From Psychrobacter sp. JCM 18902 (GTDB lineage Bacteria; Pseudomonadota; Gammaproteobacteria; Pseudomonadales; Moraxellaceae), in NCBI RefSeq assembly GCF_904846615.1, contig NZ_CAJHBK010000001.1:3100001-3164000 (forward strand): a stretch of DNA of 64,000 nt, given 5' to 3'. The notes beneath the pieces are model-generated. The model saw nothing but the letters and a program-made list of their open reading frames with translations. It made no database searches and was not told the DNA's origin. This document shows, piece by piece, positions 17,498 to 27,252 of this stretch. Position 1 is the first letter of the stretch. Each line of letters begins with the position of its first letter. Position numbers and translations under genes: made by a program.

Positions 17498-18463
17498 TTA
17501 TGGATTGGGGTTTACCGTTTTATCATGGCGATATTGGACAAAGTTACTGGCTCTTAGTGGCAGTGCTTGCTCAGTATCGAGCTGATAACAAGTCAGATAT
17601 CCGCTGTCTACCGCCGCTGAATAATCAGTACAGGCAACTTGTGAACTCAGTGGTTCAGGCGTGCCAGTTAGCCAATAATGACCGACAAATACCGCTTTAT
17701 TCGTTTTCAGAGCGAAATCAATATTTTCAGCCAACACCTCTTTTGGAATCTGAGCCAATGCTGATGCAGGCGCACGCGCCACCTCATAAAGACGGCGTTT
17801 ATTCAGCCCGTCAAGCCACCAGCATACTCGCACGCGCTTGCGCTCAGTGCCTTCTTTATCGACCATGACCATGCCGTCGGGTAATGCTGTTTCTACACCT
17901 TTTAATACCCGCTCTAGCGCGTCAAATGGCGCCGTGTTTTCTTTGGCAGTGGCGACTAGCCCGTGCGGCGTTAAACAGTTATCGTCAGTCAATAGTGGCT
18001 GCAATACCGCCATACTATCGACATCCCAGCAGGCATGAACAAAACAAGCGTCGTCTGTTTCAATCCATAAAGGCAGCTCATATAACCGATTAAGCCAATA
18101 TTGATGACGCTCTGAGCCAAAAGCTATTTCGGCTAAAAATGCGGCATGTTGGCGCGTATGTATGTCATTGTGCGAGCGCAGATATTGGCTGGAGTTATCA
18201 GGGTCAAGTGTGGCAAAGGCGAGGGCATTATATTCATGATTGCCCATTATCGCATCTGCCACGTTAGCATCTAACATGGCAAAAACAACCTCTAAGGTAG
18301 CCAATTGCTGTGGTCCTCGGTCAATCAAGTCGCCGATAAATAACGCCCGATGCCCTACTGGCGGTACAAAGTACGTACCATTATGAACGTAACCTAGCTG
18401 CTCTAATAAGCCAATTAATTTGTCTGCGTAGCCGTGAATATCACCGATAACATCTATCATCAT
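17498..18463 (-). CDS. ApaH/PrpA-like metallophosphoesterase
   Basis: A 321-residue phosphoesterase of the PPP/ApaH superfamily. The metal-binding signatures are in order: DVIGDIHGYADKL (GDxHG), LFIGDLIDRGPQQ (GDxxDRG) and IMGNHEYNALAF (GNHE). A later HACW and VGHYW supply further His ligands. The substrate is unclear: it is longer than ApaH (about 280), and the middle region lacks the ApaH-specific pattern as far as I recall. The frame is open 16 codons further upstream, but the domain starts at the MMIDVIGD pair. It precedes purE by about 100 bp on the same strand. Confidence 0.82.
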   Translation of the reverse strand: MMIDVIGDIHGYADKLIGLLEQLGYVHNGTYFVPPVGHRALFIGDLIDRGPQQLATLEVVFAMLDANVADAIMGNHEYNALAFATLDPDNSSQYLRSHNDIHTRQHAAFLAEIAFGSERHQYWLNRLYELPLWIETDDACFVHACWDVDSMAVLQPLLTDDNCLTPHGLVATAKENTAPFDALERVLKGVETALPDGMVMVDKEGTERKRVRVCWWLDGLNKRRLYEVARAPASALAQIPKEVLAENIDFALKTNKAVFVGHYWLTGTPEPLSSQVACTDYSAAVDSGYLTCYQLDTEQALPLRASNFVQYRHDKTVNPNP

Positions 18464-18577
18464 AATAATTATCAAATTCTTAAATAGTTTGTTGAGTGTA
18501 AGTTTGTGCAAAACATAACGCGACGTTAATCATCGCTTAGTGACTTAAACTGCCATCATAACTCAAGTGCTCATTTC

Positions 18578-18658
18578 ACTTTTTATCACTGAGTTTTATT
18601 TCAATTTTTACCACTGAGCTTCATTACTGAATTTTATTACTAAGCTTTATTACTAAAC
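18578..18658. repeat. Degenerate 13-14-bp AT-rich tandem repeat
   Basis: About six imperfect copies of a TTTTATTACTGAG/CTTTATTACTAAA-like unit end directly at the rhomboid gene stop codon. The unit drifts between copies; the last two are closest. No T-run hairpin for rhomboid termination is visible apart from this. Confidence 0.6.
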
Positions 18659-19324
18659 TTAGAGCCCAGGTGATAATAGCGCATTGATAAAATGCGGTAG
18701 GACTTGCGGTTCTAAAATAATCGTGGCAATAACCCCAAACGCGCCGCCCCACATATGCGCCATATGATTGATATTAGAGCCGCCCCGTTTGTCTGCATAG
18801 ATACTATAAGCGATATAAGCAACGGCGAATAATATCGCAGGTATAGGAACAATCGCGAATAGGTAGATTTTCTCCCACGGTGCCAGCAAAATAAAAGCAA
18901 ACAATACGGCTGATACACCGCCTGACGCGCCAAGGCTCAAATAGCTCGCATTGTTTTTATTCTTAAGGTAGCTTGGAATCATCGCAATGATAATGGCCAA
19001 TACGTAAAAGACCACAAAACCATAGCCAAATAAGAACGGCTGATACAGCCCTTCAATAGCACGACCGAAAAAGTATAAAGTAAACATATTAAAGAGCAGG
19101 TGCATGCTATCGGCATGAATAAAGCCATGCGTGACAAAACGGTCCCACTGCCCATTATTTACCGCTGGCGGATAAAAAATAAGTCGATTAAATACTGTCT
19201 TGTTTTGCCATGCCACTAAGCTGACAATAACCGTGATAATAATAATAAGGGTCGTATGATTGAACAAAGGAAAATCCTTAGGCTGCGCCTGATATGTGAC
19301 AAGGTGACGAATAACAATGTTCAA
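18659..19324 (-). CDS. Rhomboid family intramembrane serine protease
   Basis: A six-helix inner-membrane protease that cleaves substrates within the membrane. The 221-residue sequence shows FIHADSMHLLFNMFTLYFFG in helix 2 (His70, His75, Asn79; the HxxxxHxxxN pattern), the catalytic GASGG (Ser134) in helix 4, and NHMAHMWGGAFG in helix 6 with catalytic His190. No cytosolic domain is present, so it is a minimal rhomboid. An odd charged N-terminus of about 20 residues precedes the first helix. Substrate unknown. It sits on the minus strand 195 bp before the phosphoesterase, with a degenerate repeat between. Confidence 0.93.
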   Translation of the reverse strand: MNIVIRHLVTYQAQPKDFPLFNHTTLIIIITVIVSLVAWQNKTVFNRLIFYPPAVNNGQWDRFVTHGFIHADSMHLLFNMFTLYFFGRAIEGLYQPFLFGYGFVVFYVLAIIIAMIPSYLKNKNNASYLSLGASGGVSAVLFAFILLAPWEKIYLFAIVPIPAILFAVAYIAYSIYADKRGGSNINHMAHMWGGAFGVIATIILEPQVLPHFINALLSPGL

Positions 19325-19641
19325 AGCCTACGCATTATGGCTGAGTGCAAACTAAATAGGACTGACAAGCAATTATTAAGCATGAGCTATTTATAATAAA
19401 GTAATACTAACAGTAGTTATGACAATGCAAAAACTTATTATGTGACAAAATAGTGCATTTATATGCTTTTATAGTGAATAATATAGCAGGCTGTCAGGCA
19501 AATTGAGTAATGCTTCGTATCTTGACGGTAATGGTGGGTTAAATGAGAGCGGTATCCAAGCATACAGACGCTAACGACAAGTAAAATAAACGTTTCATGC
19601 GTTGGTAAATTTAAAATAAAGGCCGAAAGAGGCAGTAATCT
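19325..19641. other. Intergenic region between divergent rhomboid and membrane-protein genes
   Basis: 317 bp, AT-rich, holding divergent promoters. No open frame or hairpin of note was seen. Confidence 0.4.
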
Positions 19642-21258
19642 ATGAGTATTATCGACCAATTAGAAAAGACCGTAACGCCAGCTGTCATAGGTGAGCGCAA
19701 TAGTCATGACAGTGTGGCTTACATCAGCTTATTGGAGCAGTTTTATGCCATCTTGGCATCACGTCTCGCCTTGCCGCAAGTGTATTCACAATTTATCCGC
19801 ACCGAGCAAGGGATGGTTGATAGAGCCACAGAAAGTCCACTGTTCGAACAACTGTGGCAAGATAAAAGCATACAGCAGTTTATGATCCGAGAGCTGTCTG
19901 CTACCCATCATATTGATGAGTCTACTACGTCACAGCTGCTCATCAATGCCGCGCCACTGGCTTATCGTGAGCTGACAGTATTGGCAAACGGCCAGTTTTT
20001 GCCAGCGTTTTTGCAGGGAGAGCAGGCGGCACTGCGTCAGTATTTACCGATGTGGTCAGCACCTATTATTACTGCTCCTCAAAACGTCAATAGCGCATCA
20101 GAAGCACACCCACACATCGCCGCAGATATTGATAGCGTACCAGTGCGTGACATCTCTTTGGATGGTCGGCAAAATTCTCATATAGACACCAGTACGATCA
20201 CCGCAGCGCCAGCCGCTTATAAGCAAAATGCTGATACAGCAGATAAAAAAGATATTGGAAATACTGATGTAGAAAGTATGAGGATAGGTGATACCGATGG
20301 TCATTTTAGCGCTCATACTGGCGCCATTCATGCCAATCCATCCACGCATCATTTGGCAGAAAATAGCAGTATGAAGCAAGAAAAAGTGCGTACTCGCAAT
20401 CAACGTAATGATTTAGTGGTACGGGTGGGTTTGTTAATAGTAGCCATTGCCGCGATAGGGCTTGCTGCTTGGGCAATATTAATCAGACCGAACAACGCGC
20501 CGCCTGTAGAAGCCGCTGCGACAGTGCCTGTTGTGGCAGTACCAACGCCTGCACCAGTAGCGCAGGTAATGACTCCCATTGAGCTCATCGTTGGCGTAGA
20601 TAACAGCGGTAGTCTTTATACCTGTAGTGCTACCATTGGCGATGCAGCGCTACAAAGCACCTTGCAACAAGCGCTCAATACCAGCTTTGGTGAGCAAGCG
20701 AGTATTTGTGAATTGACAGTACAGGCTGGAGTTGCCAGTAGTATTGCCAATTTACCAGAGGAAGTACTGCCCAATGTCTTGACGATGATTAGGTCTACGC
20801 CATTTGCACGCCTACATTTGCAGAATGATCGTCTTATGTTAGAAGCGCCAGATAGTATGCTATTGCAACGACTGGTTACGGATATGCGTACTTTGATACC
20901 TGCCATGGTCATCGATAGTACTGCATCATTACCATTGCCTGAAAGTAACGATGCTGATGCAATGAATAATACGAATAACCAGTTTGAGAATGAGGGAGCT
21001 GCCAATAATCAGTATGCTAATGACTATAACAACAGTGGGTCTGGAGAGTTCCAAGCAGCAGATGATGATACAGGCGATCGTATCGTACCCAATCCTGCAC
21101 CCAACAATTATAGTAACAATGCCAACAATATTCCCAGCAACATTCCTAACAATGCACCGATGAATAACAGACCCTCAGGTTCTATTTCAGAATCGGAGGT
21201 AGATGATATGGCAAGCACACTCATCATCGCTGAACCTGCGCAAGTAAGGAATAAATGA
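19642..21258 (+). CDS. Inner-membrane protein, paralogue of the OmpA-family neighbour but lacking the OmpA domain
   Basis: A 538-residue protein of unrecognised function. Residues 1-140 form an acidic cytoplasmic domain (LLEQFYAILASRLA, APLAYRELTVLANGQ...PAFL) that aligns with residues 1-130 of the next gene. A variable linker follows (145-255), then one membrane helix (about 258-281) and a Pro/Ala stalk. A periplasmic BON-like region (about 312-432) has two Cys (328, 356) spaced exactly as in the paralogue (28 residues). Where the paralogue has an OmpA domain, this protein ends in an Asn-rich, low-complexity tail (about 435-515). N-in topology fits the basic KVRTRNQRND just before the helix. 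A clean terminator follows. Confidence 0.8.
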   Translation: MSIIDQLEKTVTPAVIGERNSHDSVAYISLLEQFYAILASRLALPQVYSQFIRTEQGMVDRATESPLFEQLWQDKSIQQFMIRELSATHHIDESTTSQLLINAAPLAYRELTVLANGQFLPAFLQGEQAALRQYLPMWSAPIITAPQNVNSASEAHPHIAADIDSVPVRDISLDGRQNSHIDTSTITAAPAAYKQNADTADKKDIGNTDVESMRIGDTDGHFSAHTGAIHANPSTHHLAENSSMKQEKVRTRNQRNDLVVRVGLLIVAIAAIGLAAWAILIRPNNAPPVEAAATVPVVAVPTPAPVAQVMTPIELIVGVDNSGSLYTCSATIGDAALQSTLQQALNTSFGEQASICELTVQAGVASSIANLPEEVLPNVLTMIRSTPFARLHLQNDRLMLEAPDSMLLQRLVTDMRTLIPAMVIDSTASLPLPESNDADAMNNTNNQFENEGAANNQYANDYNNSGSGEFQAADDDTGDRIVPNPAPNNYSNNANNIPSNIPNNAPMNNRPSGSISESEVDDMASTLIIAEPAQVRNK

Positions 21259-21325
21259 TTGGATAATAGAGGTGTTTAACGATTGTTTGATCAATTTATC
21301 CATTGAAACAAGTTATCAAGTAAGG

Positions 21326-21354
21326 ATGGCGGTATAAGTTGCTTATACCGCCAT
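21326..21354 (+). terminator. Terminator between the two paralogous membrane-protein genes
   Basis: Perfect 13-bp inverted repeat ATGGCGGTATAAG-TTG-CTTATACCGCCAT followed by TTTTTTC. It separates the two paralogues into independent transcription units. Confidence 0.9.
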
Positions 21355-21723
21355 TTTTTCTGTAGATACCCAGTTAGAAGTATCTAAAAAACCATAAAGT
21401 ATCTGAAAAAAGGATGTATTTTCTCCATTTATACATAAGTTTTACTGATTCTTTTATGGCGTCTCACTGGGTTAATGATTGGTTATTTGCCATGTTTTTG
21501 GTTACGTGTGACACTTGAAATATTACCTAACGTATCATTTGTACAACAACCTGTTGATTGTTAACACTGACTTAATACTTTTATAATGATGAAAATTGAA
21601 CAGGGTCAAGATGGTTTTAGCTGTCATGGTTCTTATTTCAAATCATTATTTTATCTGGTATTTTTTGAATATTTTAATTATATAAATCGATACTAATATA
21701 GGCATTAATAGGAGAATTTTATT
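21355..21723. other. Promoter region of the OmpA-family gene
   Basis: About 370 bp of AT-rich DNA with no convincing open frame. A GGAG ribosome-binding site (ATAGGAGAATTTT) sits just before the ATG at 21724, stronger than that of the upstream paralogue. Confidence 0.45.
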
Positions 21724-23319
21724 ATGGATATTATCAGTCATTTGACGCGTACCGTTAGCCCAGCCGTGCTGGAAGATGATCATAGTCCCGCTAAAAAGGG
21801 GCTACTGGAGCAGTTCTACGCTATTTTTGCGGCTCGTTTAGCGGATAACGATACTTATAATCGTTTTGCAAATGAGAATATCACTCGTGACGACCAAGGG
21901 TTTTATGACCGTGTATGGAGCGATGATTCGCAACGTGATCAAATCGCTCGTGAGCTGGCAGGCAAGCATAATGTTGATGCAGCGTCTTCGCGCGGACTGA
22001 TAGCGATGGCAGCGCCACTGGCTTTTCACGAAATCAAAAGCTTGGCAGGTACCACACCAGTGCCGCAGTTCTTAAATGACAATCTCGACAGTTACCAGCG
22101 TTATATCCCTGCCTGGGCAAGCGCCGTTCTGCCAGTCGGTGTGTTGGCAGCGACGCCTGCTGCTGGTGCGCGTATCTCTGATACAGTTAGCACCGCTCCA
22201 TTGCAACGCGAAGAAGAGCAGCAAGGCAGCTTTATGAAAGCATTGCTCCCCATTATTGGTTTGATTATTTTAGGCGCATTGGCTTGGGCTTTACTTCGTG
22301 GTTGCCAAGAGAATCCTGAGCCTGTCGCTACACCGGTGGCTACTGCCCAACAAGCAGCGCAGGGAGAGGGTCAGTTGGCAGTGGCAGGTGATATCGAGCC
22401 TGCATCATTGCGCATTGCGACTGGTGAAAATAGTGAGCTGTATGCTTGCCGTATGAATGTGGGCGACGAAACCTTGCAGACCAATGTAATGAATGCGTTA
22501 ACCAGTGCATTTGGTGAAGAAGCCAATAAATGCCGTGCTGATGTCGATGATAATTTTGCAGTAGATATGCCAGCGGCGGCTCAGCTAGCTACTATCTTAC
22601 CTATCGTCAAAAATGTACCAAATGCGAGCATGATCATCAAAGGCGATGTTATCACTGTCAATGCGCCTGATGCAGCGGCATTAGATAAGCTAGTGGCTGA
22701 CTTAAAAGCGGCTGTTCCTGCGATGACCATCCAAGCCGAAGGGCCGTTAGATTTGCAGGGTGAGATTGATAATAGTTTGGCAGCTGCGGATGTTGCTATG
22801 ACCAATCTTGGTAAAAACCCAGATCCACGTGATGTGGCTCGTGCATTGAGTATTCAGGTGATCAACTTTGAAGTGGATGAAGCGGTCATTCCTGATGTCA
22901 ATAAAGAGCTGCTTGACCGCGCTGCTAAGATCATCAACGAAGTACCGAATATGAAGCTGACGGTTATCGGTCATACTGACAGTCAGGCATCCGATTCTTA
23001 CAATGTAGAATTGTCTCGTGATCGCGCTGAGGCAGTGAAAGAGTATTTGGTATCTCAAGGTGTTGATGCCAGTAAATTGATGACGAAAGGCATGGGTGAA
23101 TCAGAACCTATCGCTGATAACTCAACTGAGCAGGGGCGCTTCCGTAATCGCCGTATTGAATTTATAGTCAATGACGAGATGGCCAGTGCGAACGATGGTA
23201 TGATTATTAGTAATAACGCGCTTGACCCAGACTTAAACCCTTTGGATAGCAATAACGATGACTTATTGCCTGATGGTGATGATGCCACTCAAGGTACGGC
23301 AGTAGATCCAACCAATTAA
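21724..23319 (+). CDS. OmpA-family peptidoglycan-binding inner-membrane protein with BON-like domain
   Basis: A 531-residue protein: acidic N-terminal domain (1-130; LLEQFYAIFAARLA), one membrane helix (about 172-192), a stalk, a BON-like periplasmic region (about 228-340; Cys242 and Cys270) and a C-terminal OmpA domain (about 376-482). The OmpA domain carries the peptidoglycan motif GHTDSQASDSYNVELSRDRA and GRFRNRRIEFIV. An Asp/Asn-rich tail follows. The BON-plus-OmpA order recalls mycobacterial ArfA/OmpATb. Here the soluble N-terminal domain should lie in the cytoplasm, so the protein would link inner membrane to cell wall. It is adjacent to its OmpA-less paralogue and convergent with nagZ, a cell-wall recycling gene. 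Function is inferred only from domains. Confidence 0.88.
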   Translation: MDIISHLTRTVSPAVLEDDHSPAKKGLLEQFYAIFAARLADNDTYNRFANENITRDDQGFYDRVWSDDSQRDQIARELAGKHNVDAASSRGLIAMAAPLAFHEIKSLAGTTPVPQFLNDNLDSYQRYIPAWASAVLPVGVLAATPAAGARISDTVSTAPLQREEEQQGSFMKALLPIIGLIILGALAWALLRGCQENPEPVATPVATAQQAAQGEGQLAVAGDIEPASLRIATGENSELYACRMNVGDETLQTNVMNALTSAFGEEANKCRADVDDNFAVDMPAAAQLATILPIVKNVPNASMIIKGDVITVNAPDAAALDKLVADLKAAVPAMTIQAEGPLDLQGEIDNSLAAADVAMTNLGKNPDPRDVARALSIQVINFEVDEAVIPDVNKELLDRAAKIINEVPNMKLTVIGHTDSQASDSYNVELSRDRAEAVKEYLVSQGVDASKLMTKGMGESEPIADNSTEQGRFRNRRIEFIVNDEMASANDGMIISNNALDPDLNPLDSNNDDLLPDGDDATQGTAVDPTN

Positions 23320-23348
23320 TGCACAGAAGATTGAGAAGTTATTCATTC

Positions 23349-23384
23349 AAAAAAACCGCATCTTATAAAAGGTGCGGTTTTTTT
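23349..23384. terminator. Bidirectional terminator, OmpA-family gene and nagZ
   Basis: Inverted repeat AAAAAAACCGCATC...GGTGCGGTTTTTTT with one G-T wobble and T runs on both strands, between convergent stops. Confidence 0.88.
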
Positions 23385-23396
23385 ATTTTGTTAAGG

Positions 23397-24485
23397 CTAT
23401 TGTTTATAAGCGGTCGGATCTTTTAATTCAATAGCGCTGTGAGTCGCTTGTGCCTCAGATTGAGGATTAAAAAAGGTTTGAGTCACGTTTTTCTTTGCCT
23501 GTTGCCAATAATCAAATTGTTGACAAGTTGATTCCAGATCACCTTGCCATGTTGGTATCTGTCCGCACATTGTTTTAATACGGTTTTGATTGGGATAAGG
23601 CAGCTCTTGTGCGGTCTCTGCGGCTTCATGGGCGGCGACGCGATCATTACAAACCAGCGCAATATCACAACCCGCTTCAATCGCGGCTTTCACACGTGCA
23701 CTGACATCGCCTGCGGCTTGAGCACCTGCCATACATAGATCATCAGAGAATAAGACCCCATCAAACTTTAGCTGATCCCGTATGATGTCCTTGAGCCAAA
23801 TTTTAGAAAAACCTGCTGGCTTATCATCGACTTGCGAAAAAATAACATGGGCAGGCATTAAGGCATCAAGCCACGGTAGGGTTTGGGCAAAAGGCTGCAT
23901 ATCGCTATGCATAATCTCATCCAAGCTACGCGTATCGATGGCCTCAGCCACATGCGAATCAGGGGCAATCGCACCATGACCGGGGAAATGCTTGCCCGTG
24001 GTTGCCATGCCAGCGGCTTTCATACCGCGCATAAACTGAGTCGCCAGTGCAATGATCGCTTGCGGCTCTTGATGAAAGCTACGATCCCCAATGACTTGAC
24101 TGATGCCATCTCTGTCAAGTACTGGGGCAAAACTGAGATCAATGCCCACGGCCAACACTTCTGTTGCCATTAGATAGCCACAATCGTAAGCACAGCTTAG
24201 CGCATGGCTAGGGTCTTGATTGAATAATTCCCCAAGCCTGCCCATGGCGGGTAGTGGGGTAAAGCCATTGCGCAGGCGTGCGACTCGTCCACCTTCTTGG
24301 TCGACGCCGATTAATATATCTGGGTTGTGATAACGTATGTCGTCACACAACGCCCGTACTTGTGCCGCATCTGCAACGTTTCGGGCAAATAGAATCACCC
24401 CGCCCACCTGTGCCTGTTTGATTAAGCTGACATCTTCTGCTGTCAGTGCGGTACTATCGATATCAATCATTAAAACGCCGTACAT
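23397..24485 (-). CDS. nagZ: Beta-N-acetylhexosaminidase NagZ
   Basis: NagZ is a cytoplasmic GH3 glycosidase that removes GlcNAc from anhydro-muropeptides during peptidoglycan recycling. The 362-residue protein has VGGVILFARN, IGVDQEGGRVARL, SFAPVLDRD, and KHFPGHGAIAPDSHV (165-179, with the general acid/base His in the mobile loop). The nucleophile region is LFSDDLCMAGA (about 245-255). These are all NagZ blocks and look intact. Length is slightly above E. coli NagZ (341) because of a C-terminal extension of about 20 residues. Confidence 0.95.
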   Translation of the reverse strand: MYGVLMIDIDSTALTAEDVSLIKQAQVGGVILFARNVADAAQVRALCDDIRYHNPDILIGVDQEGGRVARLRNGFTPLPAMGRLGELFNQDPSHALSCAYDCGYLMATEVLAVGIDLSFAPVLDRDGISQVIGDRSFHQEPQAIIALATQFMRGMKAAGMATTGKHFPGHGAIAPDSHVAEAIDTRSLDEIMHSDMQPFAQTLPWLDALMPAHVIFSQVDDKPAGFSKIWLKDIIRDQLKFDGVLFSDDLCMAGAQAAGDVSARVKAAIEAGCDIALVCNDRVAAHEAAETAQELPYPNQNRIKTMCGQIPTWQGDLESTCQQFDYWQQAKKNVTQTFFNPQSEAQATHSAIELKDPTAYKQ

Positions 24486-25038
24486 TGCGTAATCCTTATG
24501 GTGTTATATATTGTTATATGATCGGTTCAGCTTCAAATAAATAAATGATGATAATTGGCAGTGTGCCACTATTATCAAAACTGCTTTATTATGACAGTTA
24601 TTAGCAAATGAGCATAATGTGGCAGATGAATAGACTCAAATCAATTCGCCAGTAGGCATTGAATCGTCAATAAATGACCCAAATAATGATGAACAATAAA
24701 TGTCATAGAAAGTTTGGTATGTGCAGGCGTAGCGTGTAAGATTGCTTATACAGTTTGAGACAGTTGGATATCTATGTGCATGATAATATTGAGTGATTTT
24801 TAACAATATATTAGCAAACAGCAATGGCATTTAGTGACCATAATTATTCAGAAAATAGCATATATTAGAAAATATCGTTTTAGATTTTAGAAAGTATCAT
24901 TGAATACATATTCGATTGATAATGGTAGATAAGTATTTCGTGACTTAAAGATAAAGCATTTATAGGCGGCGATTGATTCAGTCACTTTTGATTTTTATAA
25001 AACAAATAATATTATTAACGTAAAATAACTAGGTATAT
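24486..25038. other. nagZ-prc divergent intergenic region
   Basis: A 553-bp strongly AT-rich gap between divergent genes. A 64-codon open frame exists on the minus strand but lacks a ribosome-binding site and has implausible composition. No hairpin terminator or known RNA was recognised. Confidence 0.4.
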
Positions 25039-27252
25039 ATGATGAAAAAACAACCAGCACAGTGGTTACTCAGTGCAGCGTCAGTGGGCATCGCCGGTAT
25101 TATTCTCACCCAGAGCTATGGCACGGCAATGGCCGACACCAATACTGAAGGCTTTGTACAAACCCCTGAACAAAAGGTCACCACTCGCCAAGTAGCCGCA
25201 TTGCTGGATCGTAGCCACTATTTGAATCAGCCGCTAGATAGCAAAACGGGCAGCGAAATCTTGTCTATGTATATCGATAGCCTTGACCCAAACCATACGT
25301 TGTTTTTGCAGTCTGATGTGGATGAGTTTAAGAAAAAATACGCCGATGAATTCGGTGCTCGCCTCAAGCGTGGCGACTTATCTGCAGGAGTAGAGGTCTT
25401 TGAACGCTATCGCAAACGCTCAAATGAGTACTTTGCGATGGCGAGCAAGATGCTAAAAACGGATATTGATTTGACGAGTGATGATACAATCGTGCTTGAT
25501 CGTGAAAAACTCAATCATTTTAAAACCAAAAAAGAGCAGCGTGATTATTGGACGCGTCAGCTGAAATTTCAGCTGATGAGTATTACCTTGGGTCAAGAAG
25601 ATGAAAAAGCCAAAGAAAAAGTATTCCTGAGCAATCCAGATATTACTCGTGGACAAGACTTGGTGCGCAACGACCAACGTACACCAAGCGAGATTTTACA
25701 AAATCGTTTATCGCGACAGCAAGAGCAGTTTAAGCGTCTCACAAACGATGAAATCATGGAAACCATCTTAAATACGGCGATGCTGACTTACGATCCGCAC
25801 AGTAATTATTATGCACCGATTCAAGCCAACGAATTACAAATCCAATCTAGCTTGCAATTAGAAGGCATTGGCGTCTCTATTCGTCCTGATCGTAAAAACC
25901 CAGATTATACCCGCATCGTGACCTTGGTCGATGGTGGTCCAGCAGCCAAATCTGGTCAGATTAAACCCAACGATTTGATTATCGGTATTGCCAAAGATGG
26001 CGAGAACATGACAGATGTGGTTGGCTGGTCAACGCGTGAGATTGTGAGCTTGATTCGTGGTAAACGTGGCACATCAGTGACCATTAAAGTGCGTCAGCCA
26101 AATACCCCTGATGCCAGTGCCCGTAACGTGACGGTGGTTCGTGACATTATTCAACAAGAAGAGTCAGGGGTTACCCAGCGCGTGGTAGAAGTACAGCGCC
26201 CTAATATTGATAAAACGCCAAAACGCATCGGCGTCCTTGAGATACCAAGCTTTTATCTGAATTATCAGGCACGCCGTAACGGTGAGGATTATCGCAGCGT
26301 CAGTATCGATACCGAAAAAGCATTGAAAGCGTTGAATAAAGAAAATATTGATGGCCTCGTGGTTGATTTGCGCAATAATCCAGGTGGTTCATTGGATGAA
26401 GTAGCAAAAATGCTTGGCTTCTTTATCAAGAGCGGACCGATGGTGCAAATCCGTGACAATCGCGGCAACATTCAGGTCTACCGTGACGATGATGGCGGTG
26501 AGCAACTTTATGATGGCAAAGTGGTCGTTATTACCAACCTAGCGTCTGCCTCAGCCAGTGAGATATTTGCCGCGGCTATCCAAGATTATGGTCGTGGGCT
26601 AGTGGTTGGCAGTACGACAACGGGTAAAGGTTCAGCGCAGATTCAACTCGATAATTTGGCATTGGGTTCAGCCACTTTAACGCAGCGCAAATTCTATCGC
26701 ATCACTGGTGGTAGTACACAGAATAAAGGTGTGGTACCTGATGTAGAGTTGGTCAATATCTACGATGATGCCACTTTTGGCGAACGTGCGCAGAAAAAAG
26801 CGTTGCCTTGGGATACCATCAAAACGGCGCCTTACAAGCCTGAAGGTAAGTTCACTGATACGACGCTGGCGACACTTAACCAGCAGTCTAAAATTCGTCA
26901 AGAGCAAAACCCACAGTTTGTTTATCTATCAGCGCTAAACAACATTCGCGATATGGAAGATGAGAAAAAACCAATTCCACTTGATATCAATAGCCGCCGA
27001 GCTAAGATGCAATTGATTGAAAAGCGTTCATTAGAGGCTGAAAATAAACGTCTTATTGCAACGGGTGAGCGCCCTTATGCCAATTGGAACACCTATCAAG
27101 CAGCAATGGATGCAAAATTTGAAGAGCGCAGCCGCATGAAAGCCAAGGAGCGCCCAGAGCTACCTGAAGACGAAGCGTTCATCAATGAAGCGGCCTATAT
27201 TATGCTAAGCGCTGAACCCAAAGCATTGTTAAGCCCTGAAGAGAAGTTATAA
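25039..27252 (+). CDS. prc: Tail-specific (C-terminal processing) protease Prc
   Basis: Prc/Tsp is a periplasmic S41 serine protease that degrades proteins and trims peptidoglycan hydrolases from their C-termini. The 737-residue precursor has a signal peptide (about 1-32, ending TAMA-DT). An N-terminal helical domain (RQVAALLDRSHYLNQPLD...SLDPNHTLFL) is followed by a PDZ domain (about 270-352, LEGIGVSI...GPAAKSGQIKPNDLI). The catalytic domain has LVVDLRNNPGGSLDEV, Ser505 in LASASASEIF and Lys530 in TTTGKGSAQ. A C-terminal DUF3340-type region follows. All catalytic elements are present, and the length is near that of E. coli Prc (682). Confidence 0.96.
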   Translation: MMKKQPAQWLLSAASVGIAGIILTQSYGTAMADTNTEGFVQTPEQKVTTRQVAALLDRSHYLNQPLDSKTGSEILSMYIDSLDPNHTLFLQSDVDEFKKKYADEFGARLKRGDLSAGVEVFERYRKRSNEYFAMASKMLKTDIDLTSDDTIVLDREKLNHFKTKKEQRDYWTRQLKFQLMSITLGQEDEKAKEKVFLSNPDITRGQDLVRNDQRTPSEILQNRLSRQQEQFKRLTNDEIMETILNTAMLTYDPHSNYYAPIQANELQIQSSLQLEGIGVSIRPDRKNPDYTRIVTLVDGGPAAKSGQIKPNDLIIGIAKDGENMTDVVGWSTREIVSLIRGKRGTSVTIKVRQPNTPDASARNVTVVRDIIQQEESGVTQRVVEVQRPNIDKTPKRIGVLEIPSFYLNYQARRNGEDYRSVSIDTEKALKALNKENIDGLVVDLRNNPGGSLDEVAKMLGFFIKSGPMVQIRDNRGNIQVYRDDDGGEQLYDGKVVVITNLASASASEIFAAAIQDYGRGLVVGSTTTGKGSAQIQLDNLALGSATLTQRKFYRITGGSTQNKGVVPDVELVNIYDDATFGERAQKKALPWDTIKTAPYKPEGKFTDTTLATLNQQSKIRQEQNPQFVYLSALNNIRDMEDEKKPIPLDINSRRAKMQLIEKRSLEAENKRLIATGERPYANWNTYQAAMDAKFEERSRMKAKERPELPEDEAFINEAAYIMLSAEPKALLSPEEKL

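Noticed and set aside
18578..18658. Possible CRISPR-like array
   Set aside because: Units are 13-14 bp, degenerate and contiguous without unique spacers; this is a tandem repeat.
24636..24830. 64-codon minus-strand open frame in the nagZ-prc gap
   Set aside because: No ribosome-binding site, Tyr/Cys/Ser-rich composition unlike a soluble protein, and surrounded by AT-rich non-coding DNA.
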